A DNA stretch of 10,263 bases from CAZCBD01 sp964496755 (GTDB taxonomy: Bacteria > Bacteroidota > Ignavibacteria > Ignavibacteriales > Melioribacteraceae), in contig CAZCBD010000099.1 in assembly GCA_964496755.1 (NCBI GenBank), positions 1-10,263 on the forward strand, written 5' to 3'. Made by a program: the position numbers and the translations under genes. This document shows, in pieces, positions 1 through 6,643 of this stretch. The notes beneath the pieces were generated by a model that did not search any database, was not told where the DNA came from, and saw only the letters and a program-made list of their open reading frames with translations. Each line of letters opens with the position of its first letter. Position 1 is the stretch's first letter.

Positions 1-132
1 GTTGCATTCTCAATGTATCCGGTTACTGTTGATGATTTAATGAATATTTCTGATGCCGGTGAAATTATGCCTCCTAAATCTACTTGGTTCGAACCAAAAT
101 TGAGAGATGGATTTGCTGTGCATGAAATTTAA
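1..132 (+). CDS. DUF1015 family protein, C-terminal fragment
   Basis: This is the last 43 codons of a gene that begins before the window, open in frame 1 up to the TAA at 130-132. The translated tail contains the run MPPKSTWFEPKLRDG (residues 24-38 of the fragment), which I recognise as the near-invariant C-terminal signature of DUF1015 proteins. These are usually about 400 residues and their biochemical function is not firmly established. In many Bacteroidota the family sits beside serC and serA, and here serC starts only 39 bases downstream. A role linked to serine metabolism is therefore inferred from neighbourhood, not shown by the sequence. Family assignment rests on one short but distinctive motif, so it is good rather than certain. 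The N-terminal part and any upstream serA cannot be seen. Confidence 0.8.
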   Translation, partial: VAFSMYPVTVDDLMNISDAGEIMPPKSTWFEPKLRDGFAVHEI

Positions 133-171
133 TTGTTCAAAATTAATTAACTTTAAACTTAAAGGTGTGAA

Positions 172-1257
172 ATGACAAAAAGAGTTTTTAATTTTAGCGC
201 AGGACCCGGAGTACTTCCTTTAGATGTATTGAAAGAAGCTCAAGAAGATTTTCTTTCTTATAAAGGACACGGTCTGAATGTAATGGAAATGAGTCACCGT
301 TCAAAAGTTTACGATGATATTTTTAATTCCGCAAAAGAAGACTTACGTAAATTATTAGACATTAACGATAATTACGAAATTCTTTTCCTTCAAGGTGGCG
401 CTACCCTTCAATTCTCAATGGTTGCTTTAAATTTAATGACAAAAAATAAAAAAGCCGATTATATTTTAACCGGCGGTTGGTCTAAAAAAGCCGTTAAAGA
501 AGCTAAAAGAGTTGGTGCTGTTAATGTTGCCGGAACTTCTGAAGAAGCAAACTTCAATTTTATTCCGAAACAAGAAGACCTTAAATTAGATCCCGAAGCT
601 GATTACGTTCACTTTACTTCGAACAATACCTTATATGGAACAGCTTGGAAAACTGAACCCGAAGTTGGAAATGTACCATTGGTTTGCGATACATCTTCAG
701 ATATGTTAAGTCGCAAAATCGATGTAAACAAATATGCATTAATTTATGCAGGAGCTCAAAAAAATATGGGACCTGCAGGAACAGCTTTGGTTATCATCAG
801 AAAAGATATGCTTGAAAGAAGCTCCGACGAACTACATACCTACTTGAATTACCAAGTACATGTTAACGGAAAATCGATGTATAATACTCCGGCAACTTAC
901 ACTGTCTATATGATGGGCCTTGTTTATAAATGGCTCTTAAACAACGGTGGATTAGATGCTATGTACAAGAAAAATGTTGAAAAAGCAAACTTGCTTTACG
1001 ATGCAATTGATAATAGCAACGGATTTTATAAAGGACATGCAAAAGTTGAAGATCGCTCTTTAATGAATGTTTGCTTTAACTTAGAAACTCCTGAACTTGA
1101 AAAAGAATTTGTTGAAGGTTCAATAGAAAAAGGCATGTTAAACCTAAAAGGACATCGTTCGGTTGGCGGTATTCGCGCTTCAATTTATAATGCTTTTCCC
1201 ACCGAAGGTGTTGAAGCTTTGGTTGAATACATGAATGAATTTAAAAATAAACACTAA
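172..1257 (+). CDS. serC: Phosphoserine aminotransferase
   Basis: SerC is a cytoplasmic PLP enzyme that converts 3-phosphohydroxypyruvate and glutamate to phosphoserine and 2-oxoglutarate, the second step of serine synthesis. It also serves pyridoxine synthesis in some bacteria. The 361 residues match the usual family length. Visible landmarks are the N-terminal FNFSAGPG (6-13), the substrate-binding MSHRS (40-44), GGAT for the PLP phosphate (75-78), the cofactor-ring aspartate in CDTSSD (D173), and the Schiff-base lysine in AGAQKNMGPAG (K197). The C-terminal GHRSVGGIRASIYNA is also typical. The ATG is preceded by an AAAGG Shine-Dalgarno at 161-165. It lies 39 bases after the DUF1015 gene and is probably cotranscribed with it. 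A strong terminator follows directly. No anomaly is seen. Confidence 0.97.
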   Translation: MTKRVFNFSAGPGVLPLDVLKEAQEDFLSYKGHGLNVMEMSHRSKVYDDIFNSAKEDLRKLLDINDNYEILFLQGGATLQFSMVALNLMTKNKKADYILTGGWSKKAVKEAKRVGAVNVAGTSEEANFNFIPKQEDLKLDPEADYVHFTSNNTLYGTAWKTEPEVGNVPLVCDTSSDMLSRKIDVNKYALIYAGAQKNMGPAGTALVIIRKDMLERSSDELHTYLNYQVHVNGKSMYNTPATYTVYMMGLVYKWLLNNGGLDAMYKKNVEKANLLYDAIDNSNGFYKGHAKVEDRSLMNVCFNLETPELEKEFVEGSIEKGMLNLKGHRSVGGIRASIYNAFPTEGVEALVEYMNEFKNKH

Positions 1258-1264
1258 TTATAAC

Positions 1265-1288
1265 GCCCCTTTTTTAGGGGCTTTTTTT
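1265..1288 (+). terminator. Intrinsic terminator after serC
   Basis: A perfect 6-bp stem, GCCCCT (1265-1270) with AGGGGC (1276-1281), closes a TTTTT loop and is followed by seven T residues (1282-1288). It lies 7 bases after the serC stop codon. The T-tract runs straight into the ATG of the next gene, so the same bases act as terminator tail and translation initiation region. Confidence 0.9.
1276..1280 (+). promoter_or_regulatory. Shine-Dalgarno-like AGGGG within the terminator stem
   Basis: AGGGG is the only purine-rich block close to the ATG at 1289, with a spacing of 8 bases. It is also the 3' arm of the serC terminator hairpin, so it would be base-paired whenever the hairpin forms in a read-through transcript. 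It supports the 1289 start but implies weak or hairpin-controlled translation. Its use as a ribosome binding site is inferred from position only. Confidence 0.5.
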
Positions 1289-1705
1289 ATGAAAAAATTT
1301 TTACTTTACATATTAATTCTAATATTATTTTCTTGTTCAGAAAAAGAAAATTTAACTCTCTTTTCTCCCGAAGCCTATGCTTTTGAACTTGATAGTGGCT
1401 GGGAATTAAATTCTTCGGTTAATCTTAAAGGCTTTACACAAATCGAAACAAACGATACTTTTTCCTGTAATATTTCTTACCTTGTTAATTTAATTACACC
1501 CGAAAAGGATACTTTAAATCAATTTGATTTTGGTTCGATAGTTGAAAAACAAGAAGAAGATTTCATTGATTTAACTATTGATGTTCAAGCTAATCTTGAC
1601 TCAAACTTTTCCATCGGCACCTATAAGCTGATATTTATTGTTACAGACGAACACTCCGGAAAAACATCGACCATTGAAAAAACTTTTGAGCTAATAAAAA
1701 ATTAA
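1289..1705 (+). CDS. Small putative lipoprotein of unknown function
   Basis: I do not recognise the family. The 138-residue product begins MKKFLLYILILILFSC: two lysines, a hydrophobic core (4-14), then a lipobox LFSC with the lipidated cysteine at residue 16. It should be exported and anchored to a membrane, with polar SEKEN after the cysteine. The mature part is about 120 residues of alternating polar and hydrophobic stretches, probably a beta-sandwich. Features include a GW pair near residues 37-38 and a terminal strand SIGTYKLIFIVTD. The pattern is loosely like small GldH-type lipoproteins, but shorter and without enough identity to name it. The in-frame ATG at 1235 lies inside serC and would put 18 unrelated residues before the signal peptide, so 1289 is preferred. 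The RsbRD-N-like gene follows after 24 bases. Confidence 0.8.
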   Translation: MKKFLLYILILILFSCSEKENLTLFSPEAYAFELDSGWELNSSVNLKGFTQIETNDTFSCNISYLVNLITPEKDTLNQFDFGSIVEKQEEDFIDLTIDVQANLDSNFSIGTYKLIFIVTDEHSGKTSTIEKTFELIKN

Positions 1706-1729
1706 CATAAACATACCTGGAGAGTTAAA

Positions 1730-2251
1730 ATGCTATTTAAAAAATTTGTTTCTCTGGTGGAAACACATGCAGAGGACCTTACAAAAAAATGGATTAATGA
1801 AGTTCGCAACAACCCCTCCACCCCGAACTATCATAACATGAACGAAAAACTTCTTGTTAATCGTATTTCGGATCTTTTTTTCAGACTTGGCAAATGGTTA
1901 TCGAAAGATGATTTTACCGATAAAGAAACCGTTGAACATTTTATAAGTCTCGGTAGAGAACGTGCTTTGGAAGGATTAGAAGTAAGTGAAGTAATTTATG
2001 CTTTAATTTTAACAAAAGCCGTTTTGTGGAAATATGTAGTGTCGCAAGGTATTATTAATACAATTATCGACATGCATCAAGCTTTAGAATTCCACAATAA
2101 AATCAGTAATTTTTTCGACAAAGCCATTTATTATATTGCCGTTGGTTTTGAAAGTCCGCTTAAAAAATCAGATGCTGAAAAACACAAAGAAACCTTTGTT
2201 AATGGTGCCGTTGATGCTATCACTCGTTGGCTTATTGACGGCAAAAAATAA
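1730..2251 (+). CDS. RsbRD N-terminal-like sensor domain protein
   Basis: The product is 173 residues, soluble, with no signal peptide or membrane segment, and appears all-helical. The start LFKKFVSLVETHAEDLTKKW, followed by NEVRNNPSTPNYHNM, resembles the RsbRD_N domain: an alpha-helical, globin-like module that normally senses a signal at the N-terminus of RsbR-type stressosome proteins or histidine kinases. The later block containing LGRERALEGLEVSEVIYAL (about residues 83-101) also fits this domain. Here the domain fills the whole protein and no STAS, kinase or DNA-binding domain follows before the stop. It may act as a partner or decoy for a separate output protein, or simply be a helical-bundle protein of unknown role. 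The ATG has a GGAGAG site at 1719-1724, 5 bases upstream. It is probably cotranscribed with the lipoprotein gene. Assignment is by remembered motif similarity, so moderate. Confidence 0.6.
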   Translation: MLFKKFVSLVETHAEDLTKKWINEVRNNPSTPNYHNMNEKLLVNRISDLFFRLGKWLSKDDFTDKETVEHFISLGRERALEGLEVSEVIYALILTKAVLWKYVVSQGIINTIIDMHQALEFHNKISNFFDKAIYYIAVGFESPLKKSDAEKHKETFVNGAVDAITRWLIDGKK

Positions 2252-2296
2252 TTTTCTTTTATTTGTAGTACTATTTATTTTTTATCATGGATTAAA

Positions 2297-2629
2297 ATGA
2301 ACATACAAATTTTTGGCACTAAAAAAAGCAACGAAACAAAAAAAGCAGAAAGGTTTTTTAAAGAACGCGGAATAAAATTTCAGTATAGAAATCTATCGGA
2401 AAAAGGCATAAGTCCCGGTGAACTTACTAATATCAGGCGGGTCGTTGATTTGGAAGAATTAATTGATAAAGAAGGCAAGCAATACAAAAAGAGAAATTTA
2501 GAGTTTATAATTCATGACGTGGAAAAAGAATTACTCAACGATCCGCTACTATTTAAAACACCAATTGTAAGAAACGGCAATCACGTAACCATTGGCTATC
2601 GGCCGGATGAATGGAAAGAATGGTTATAA
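2297..2629 (+). CDS. ArsC/Spx-fold protein lacking the active-site cysteine
   Basis: The 110-residue product has the layout of the ArsC/Spx thioredoxin-like family: a first strand IQIFGT, a helix KKAERFFKERGIKF, a middle helical region, and the C-terminal block LFKTPIVRNGNHVTIGYRP (about residues 85-103) with the cis-proline TP typical of this fold. In arsenate reductases the position after the first strand is a catalytic cysteine, and in Spx a CxxC pair. Here the equivalent residue is serine (S11 in TKKSNET), and the protein contains no cysteine at all. Thiol-based arsenate reduction or redox sensing is therefore unlikely. A structural or binding role is possible. The Spx C-terminal regulatory features cannot be judged. 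The start is the only suitable ATG, but its Shine-Dalgarno is poor (GGA at 2289-2291). The 45-base gap to the preceding gene leaves cotranscription open. Confidence 0.82.
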   Translation: MNIQIFGTKKSNETKKAERFFKERGIKFQYRNLSEKGISPGELTNIRRVVDLEELIDKEGKQYKKRNLEFIIHDVEKELLNDPLLFKTPIVRNGNHVTIGYRPDEWKEWL

Positions 2630-2651
2630 TTTTAACATAAAATATTTAACC

Positions 2652-3257
2652 TCAAATTATTTTTCGTTTTATTAATTCATTCAAAACATATTCAGAATTA
2701 AGACATTGAATGGCTTCCCAACCTAACGCTTTTGCTGAATTGCAATATTCCTCAATATCATCAATAAATAAATGAGCTTCCGATTTTTCATTTGAATATT
2801 CCTCCGCCGCTTTAAATATTTTTTGTTCCGGTTTTACGGACTTTACTTCATGCGAAAGAATCAGCTTGTCGAAATACTTCAAAAAACCATACTTTTGCCA
2901 ACCATATTTCATATGAATTTTATTCGTATTCGAAAGCAAAATTAACTTATATTTTTCTTTTAACTTAGGAAGAAGTTTTATTAGTTTTTCATTCTCATCA
3001 AATAGGTCGGAATAAATTTTATAAAAATACTCTCGTTCAATCTTATTTTCCAACCATTGTTGCATAAATTTCCAAAATTCATTTTCAGAAATTTCACTTT
3101 TCTCAAATTGCCGATGAACAAAATAATTTTCTTTATATCGTTTATAAAATCTTTCACCAAGCCCCGTATCAATTCTATTCAATGCAGTTATCAGATACGA
3201 ATAGTCAAACGGCAATAATACATTTCCCAAATCAAATACTATTACTTTTATTTTCAT
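2652..3257 (-). CDS. HAD-superfamily hydrolase, subfamily IA (YihX-like)
   Basis: A 201-residue cytoplasmic haloacid-dehalogenase-fold hydrolase, probably a phosphatase on a small phosphorylated metabolite. Motif I is VIVFDLGNVL with nucleophile D9. Motif II is the serine in LILLSNTNK (S109). Motif III is the lysine in VKSVKPEQKIF (K142). Motif IV is LFIDDIEE (D166, D167). The helical C1 cap lies between motifs I and II, as expected for subfamily IA variant 3. The residue two after the nucleophile is glycine, not the usual general-acid aspartate. This DLGNV form is characteristic of the YihX-type branch (YihX acts on glucose-1-phosphate), so it is a subfamily trait, not damage. The substrate cannot be predicted. 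The gene is second in a minus-strand pair, 75 bases after the other HAD gene, and its 3' end faces the ArsC-like gene across 22 bases. No clear Shine-Dalgarno is seen. Confidence 0.88.
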   Translation of the reverse strand: MKIKVIVFDLGNVLLPFDYSYLITALNRIDTGLGERFYKRYKENYFVHRQFEKSEISENEFWKFMQQWLENKIEREYFYKIYSDLFDENEKLIKLLPKLKEKYKLILLSNTNKIHMKYGWQKYGFLKYFDKLILSHEVKSVKPEQKIFKAAEEYSNEKSEAHLFIDDIEEYCNSAKALGWEAIQCLNSEYVLNELIKRKII

Positions 3258-3309
3258 TACTTTTATTTTTATTTTTTTCTGTAATTATTTACCAAAAGAT
3301 TTACAATAT

Positions 3310-3338
3310 ATTATAATCTAAAATTCAATTTCTCAATC
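3310..3338 (-). promoter_or_regulatory. Possible promoter for the YihX-like HAD gene
   Basis: On the minus strand a perfect TATAAT hexamer (3315 down to 3310) lies in the 75-base gap between the two HAD genes. A poor -35 candidate, GATTGA at 3338-3333, sits 17 bases before it. Transcription would begin near 3303, leaving a leader of about 46 bases. In such AT-rich DNA a TATAAT by chance is common, and the phylum may use a different consensus, so this is tentative. Confidence 0.22.
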
Positions 3339-3977
3339 TATAATTTTTAATATTTCAGAAATATTTTCAAAAATAAAATCCGGATTTAAATTAAACAATT
3401 CATCCTTATTTCGGAATCCGTATGAAACAGCTGCTGTAAATACTCCGGCATTTTTACCTGCTCCAATATCCATTTCCGTATCACCAACCATTATTGTTTT
3501 TTCTTTTGCGATACCTAATTCCGAACAAATTAAATTTATCGGTTCAGCCGAAGGCTTATGCTGTACCCCTTTTCTGCGTCCCATTACAATTGAAAAATAT
3601 TTTCTTAACCCGAAATAATCAATTATTTTATCCGCCTGCTCTTGCGATTTTGTCGTCAGTAATGAAATTTTAATTCCTTTTTCGTATAACGTTCTTAATA
3701 CATTTTCCACATCGGGATAAATTTCCGTCAGATTTATAAGCTTATAATAATATGTTTTATATTTTTCAAAAAAAAGATCTAAATTTTGAACTTGAATATT
3801 TAATGCTTGAAATATATCTACAAAATGTAACCCGATGTATTGTTGAAATTCGTTTTGCGATAGATTTAATTCAATTTTTATATCTTTTAAAGCTTTGAGC
3901 ATGGATTGAAAAATGGTTTTGTCGGATTTCATTAACGTTCCATCCAAATCAAATATTACCGATAAAATTTCTTTCAT
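3333..3977 (-). CDS. HAD-superfamily phosphatase, phosphoglycolate phosphatase-like
   Basis: A 214-residue HAD phosphatase of the Gph/PGMB type. Motif I is SVIFDLDGTL with nucleophile D10 and general acid D12. A helical C1 cap follows (about 20-90). Motif II is ISLLTTKSQ (T108). Motif III is the lysine in VQHKPSAEPI (K141). Motif IV is MVGDTEMDIGAGKNAG (D166, D170), which would coordinate magnesium. All catalytic positions are present, so it should be active. Phosphoglycolate is the default guess for this length and motif set, but pyrophosphatase (PpaX-like) or phosphosugar phosphatase activity is equally compatible. It is divergent from the aldolase gene across a 98-base intergenic region and is the first gene of the minus-strand pair. 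The ATG start places motif I seven residues in, as usual for the family. Confidence 0.9.
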   Translation of the reverse strand: MKEILSVIFDLDGTLMKSDKTIFQSMLKALKDIKIELNLSQNEFQQYIGLHFVDIFQALNIQVQNLDLFFEKYKTYYYKLINLTEIYPDVENVLRTLYEKGIKISLLTTKSQEQADKIIDYFGLRKYFSIVMGRRKGVQHKPSAEPINLICSELGIAKEKTIMVGDTEMDIGAGKNAGVFTAAVSYGFRNKDELFNLNPDFIFENISEILKIID

Positions 3978-4075
3978 TATTTTCCTTCAAATTTTGAATA
4001 GAGAATTTAAGAATTTTTTTTTATTATGTTTTGATTACTTGCAAATAAAAAATATAAAATATAAAAGGAGTAAAT

Positions 4076-5107
4076 ATGCCGGTTGTAACTTATGAAAAAT
4101 ATTGTGAAATGATAGACAATGCAAAACAAAACAAATTTGCTTATCCAGCGATTAACGTCACTTCAATGATGACCGCAAATGCAGTTTTAGATGCACTGCA
4201 GGAAGCCAAATCCGACGGAATAATACAAGTATCCTCCGGAGGCGGACAATTTGCATCGGGATTGAGAATAAATGATATGGCCATTGGAGCCATGGCAATT
4301 GCAAATCACGTCCACATGATTGCAGAAAAATATGATATTAATGTTGCCTTGCACACTGATCATTGTTCTAAAAGTAAACTTGAGGGATTCATTTTGCCGC
4401 TTATTGAAGAAAGCAAAAAACGAGTGGCCCGAGGCGAAAAACCTTTATTCAATTCCCATATGTTTGACGGTTCGGAATTGCCATTAAAAGAAAATATGGA
4501 TATTTCCGTTGAATTATTAAAAACCTGCAAAGAACTTGGAATTATTTTAGAAGTTGAAGCCGGTGTTGTTGGCGGCGAAGAAGACGGTGTTAATAACGAA
4601 AATGCTCCCGCTGAAAAACTATACACAACCCCGGAAGATATGCTGGAAGTTTACGAACGTCTTTCTGCTGTAAACGGCGGAAGATACATGTTTGCTGCTA
4701 CTTTTGGAAATGTACACGGTGTTTATAAACCGGGCAATGTAAAATTAAAACCCTCTATTCTGAAAGAGGGCCAAGATGCTGTTGTTGCCAAGTACGGCAA
4801 AGAAGCTTCTTTTGATTTAGTATTTCATGGCGGCAGTGGATCTTCGCTTGATGAAATCCATGAAACCCTGCAATATGGTGTAATTAAAATGAATGTTGAT
4901 ACCGATACTCAATATGCTTTTACGCGTCCTATTGTTGATCACATGTTTAAAAATTATGATGGCGTTTTAAAAATTGACGGTGAAGTAGGTGTTAAAAAAT
5001 TCTATGATCCGCGCAGTTATTTAAAAGCTGCACAAAAAGGAATGAAAGAAAGAGTATTGCAAGCTATTTCCGATTTGAAAGCAACGGGTACCACTTTAAA
5101 TAAATAG
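4076..5107 (+). CDS. fba: Fructose-bisphosphate aldolase, class II
   Basis: A zinc-dependent class II aldolase that interconverts fructose-1,6-bisphosphate with dihydroxyacetone phosphate and glyceraldehyde-3-phosphate in glycolysis and gluconeogenesis. The 343-residue length fits the larger class IIA form. Landmarks are the N-terminal FAYPAINVTS (21-30), ALHTDHC with catalytic D95 and zinc ligand H96, NSHMFDGS (126-133), LEVEAGVVGGEEDG (159-171), the zinc ligand H214 in GNVHGVYKPGN, H251 in FHGGSGS, and the phosphate-binding MNVDTDTQ (272-279). No residue is missing. The start has a strong AAGGAG site (4065-4070) 5 bases before the ATG. It is transcribed alone: divergent from the HAD pair and followed by a terminator. 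The shared 98-base upstream region must hold the promoters for both directions. Confidence 0.97.
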   Translation: MPVVTYEKYCEMIDNAKQNKFAYPAINVTSMMTANAVLDALQEAKSDGIIQVSSGGGQFASGLRINDMAIGAMAIANHVHMIAEKYDINVALHTDHCSKSKLEGFILPLIEESKKRVARGEKPLFNSHMFDGSELPLKENMDISVELLKTCKELGIILEVEAGVVGGEEDGVNNENAPAEKLYTTPEDMLEVYERLSAVNGGRYMFAATFGNVHGVYKPGNVKLKPSILKEGQDAVVAKYGKEASFDLVFHGGSGSSLDEIHETLQYGVIKMNVDTDTQYAFTRPIVDHMFKNYDGVLKIDGEVGVKKFYDPRSYLKAAQKGMKERVLQAISDLKATGTTLNK

Positions 5108-5115
5108 TACTTATC

Positions 5116-5143
5116 AAAAGCCTCTTTGGGAGGCTTTTTTTTT
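5116..5143 (+). terminator. Intrinsic terminator after fba
   Basis: AAAAGCCTC (5116-5124) pairs with GAGGCTTTT (5130-5138) around a 5-base loop, and the T-run continues to 5143 (nine T residues from 5135). It starts 8 bases after the aldolase stop codon, so fba is separated from the downstream carboxypeptidase gene. Confidence 0.92.
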
Positions 5144-5194
5144 ATCCGCAACTTTTTTTAAGTTTATTTACTTTACATTATTAATAGATAAAAA

Positions 5195-6643
5195 ATGAAA
5201 AATATTTTTTTTGCACTTTTATTTTTAACTCGAATATTACAATGCCAAACTATTGATAACATAATTTCTTCGTCCAAGAAATCCGATTTATTACGATGTG
5301 CCCAGTGGAGTTTGTCGGCAAAATATGTTGATACAGGTGAAATAATTATTAATGAAAATTCAGAATCGGCATTGGCCCCCGCATCAGGATTAAAATTATT
5401 GACTACAGCTGCTGCTCTTGATATGCTTGGTTCAGAGTTTAAATTCAAAACAAAATTATACTATACCGGAAATATAATTTCCGACGGAATATTAAACGGC
5501 AATTTAATTTTGGTTGGAGCAGGTGATCCAACTTTTGGATCTTCAAATTTCGATGAAAAATATAATTTGAATTCCGTTTCAACAATTTTTATTTCTACGT
5601 TAAAAAAGTTTAACATTAAAACAATTAACGGAAAATTCATTATAGACAATTCTCTTTTCTCAGGCAGCAATATTTCCCGCTTATGGTTTTGGGAAGATCT
5701 TGGAAATTACTACGGAGCACAAGTTTCGGCACTTTCAATAAATGATAATTTGTACAAACTTCACCTATCATCCAAAAATAAAATCGGTAGCAAAATTAAT
5801 ATTTTAGGAACAGAGCCAAAACAAAAAATAAAGTTTGAAAACCATTTAAAAGCAAGTCATAAATATTCAGGCGACAACGCCTATATATATTCCGCACCCA
5901 ATCAATATTTCTCAATTCTACGAGGCACAATTCCTGCCGGAAAAAATATCTTTACAATTAAAGGTTCTATCCCTAATCCGGCAAAGTTTGCTCTGGATTT
6001 TTTTGTAAATCTATTACATAAAAACAAAATTAACGTTTTGAAAAAAAGTAAAATTTCAGGGAAAAAAATAAATTTATCGGAAGCCAAATTATTAATTGAA
6101 TTTACTTCTCCACCCTTATCCGAGATTGTAAAGTTTACAAACAAAAAAAGTTTTAACCTTTATGCAGAAACTCTTCTACGAATTTTAGCAATTGCTAATC
6201 ATAAAACAGGCTCACTTAAAAACGGTATTAAATTTCTCAAAAAATATATGATTAATTTAAACTTAGATATTTTAAGCTTAAATATTTATGACGGAAACGG
6301 ACTTTCTCGCTCAAACACAATATCAACCAATTTAATGACTGAGTTTTTACGTAAAATTAAAACCAAAAAATATTTTTCCGTTTTTTACAACTCACTTGGC
6401 ATAGCCGGTAAAATTGATGATATAAGTGCCTTTAAATATTTTGGAAAAGGAACTATTATTGAAAATAACGCACATATTAAATCAGGTTACATGGAAGGCG
6501 TAAGATCACACTCGGGCTATGTGAAAAGCAAAAGCGGAAGATTAATTGCTTTTTCATTTATTGCTAATAATTTTTCAGGCTCAGTAAAAAAAATAAATGA
6601 AATTCATAAGTTACTCATGATAAAACTTGCGGAGTTAAATTGA
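5195..6643 (+). CDS. dacB: D-alanyl-D-alanine carboxypeptidase/endopeptidase, PBP4 type (peptidase S13)
   Basis: An exported penicillin-binding protein that trims the terminal D-alanine of peptidoglycan stem peptides and can cut cross-links. All three active-site motifs are present: SxxK in PASGLKL (S64, K67), SxN in KKSFNLYAETL (S319, N321), and the KTG-box variant KSG in HIKSGYMEGV (K429-G431), followed by the usual SGYV. The long insertion between the first and second motifs (about 90-300) is typical of S13 enzymes, as is DGNGLSRSN (366-374). The N-terminus MKNIFFALLFLTRILQCQ is a short signal peptide. A cysteine at 17 is preceded by Q, a poor lipobox, so ordinary cleavage is more likely. 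At 482 residues it is full length. No good Shine-Dalgarno precedes the ATG. Its stop codon overlaps the next gene's start, suggesting translational coupling. Confidence 0.93.
   Translation: MKNIFFALLFLTRILQCQTIDNIISSSKKSDLLRCAQWSLSAKYVDTGEIIINENSESALAPASGLKLLTTAAALDMLGSEFKFKTKLYYTGNIISDGILNGNLILVGAGDPTFGSSNFDEKYNLNSVSTIFISTLKKFNIKTINGKFIIDNSLFSGSNISRLWFWEDLGNYYGAQVSALSINDNLYKLHLSSKNKIGSKINILGTEPKQKIKFENHLKASHKYSGDNAYIYSAPNQYFSILRGTIPAGKNIFTIKGSIPNPAKFALDFFVNLLHKNKINVLKKSKISGKKINLSEAKLLIEFTSPPLSEIVKFTNKKSFNLYAETLLRILAIANHKTGSLKNGIKFLKKYMINLNLDILSLNIYDGNGLSRSNTISTNLMTEFLRKIKTKKYFSVFYNSLGIAGKIDDISAFKYFGKGTIIENNAHIKSGYMEGVRSHSGYVKSKSGRLIAFSFIANNFSGSVKKINEIHKLLMIKLAELN
6631..6642 (+). promoter_or_regulatory. 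Ribosome binding site deciding a TTG start
   Basis: GGAG at 6631-6634 lies 5 bases before TTG at 6640-6642, inside the last codons of the carboxypeptidase gene. The TTG shares two bases with the TGA stop of that gene (6641-6643), giving a TTGA junction. No ATG occurs in frame before the cysteine cluster that defines the protein, so TTG is the best start. Confidence 0.75.

Noticed and set aside
2266..2273. Palindrome TAGTACTA upstream of the ArsC-like gene as a possible operator
   Set aside because: It is only 8 bases, occurs once, and no regulator gene is nearby.
2629..2643. Inverted repeat ATTTTA-ACA-TAAAAT between the convergent ArsC-like and HAD genes, as a possible bidirectional terminator
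   Set aside because: The 6-bp stem is entirely A/T with no adjacent T-tract, so it would be very unstable. Such repeats are expected by chance here.
2652..3257. Loss of the second motif I aspartate in the YihX-like HAD protein, suggesting an inactive enzyme
   Set aside because: The DLGNV form is the normal motif of that HAD branch and the other catalytic residues (D9, S109, K142, D166/D167) are present.
4031..4058. Candidate fba promoter TTGATT with TATAAA 16 bases later
   Set aside because: It would place the transcription start on the ribosome binding site, leaving almost no leader. The hexamers are common in this AT-rich spacer.
3913..4095. A 60-codon plus-strand open frame covering the HAD gene 5' end and the intergenic region before fba
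   Set aside because: It runs antisense through the well-supported HAD motif I region and over the aldolase start. The translated product is low-complexity with no family resemblance.
5173..5448. A 91-codon minus-strand open frame opposite the start of dacB
   Set aside because: It overlaps the signal peptide and SxxK active-site region of dacB. The AT-rich complement produces such frames by chance.
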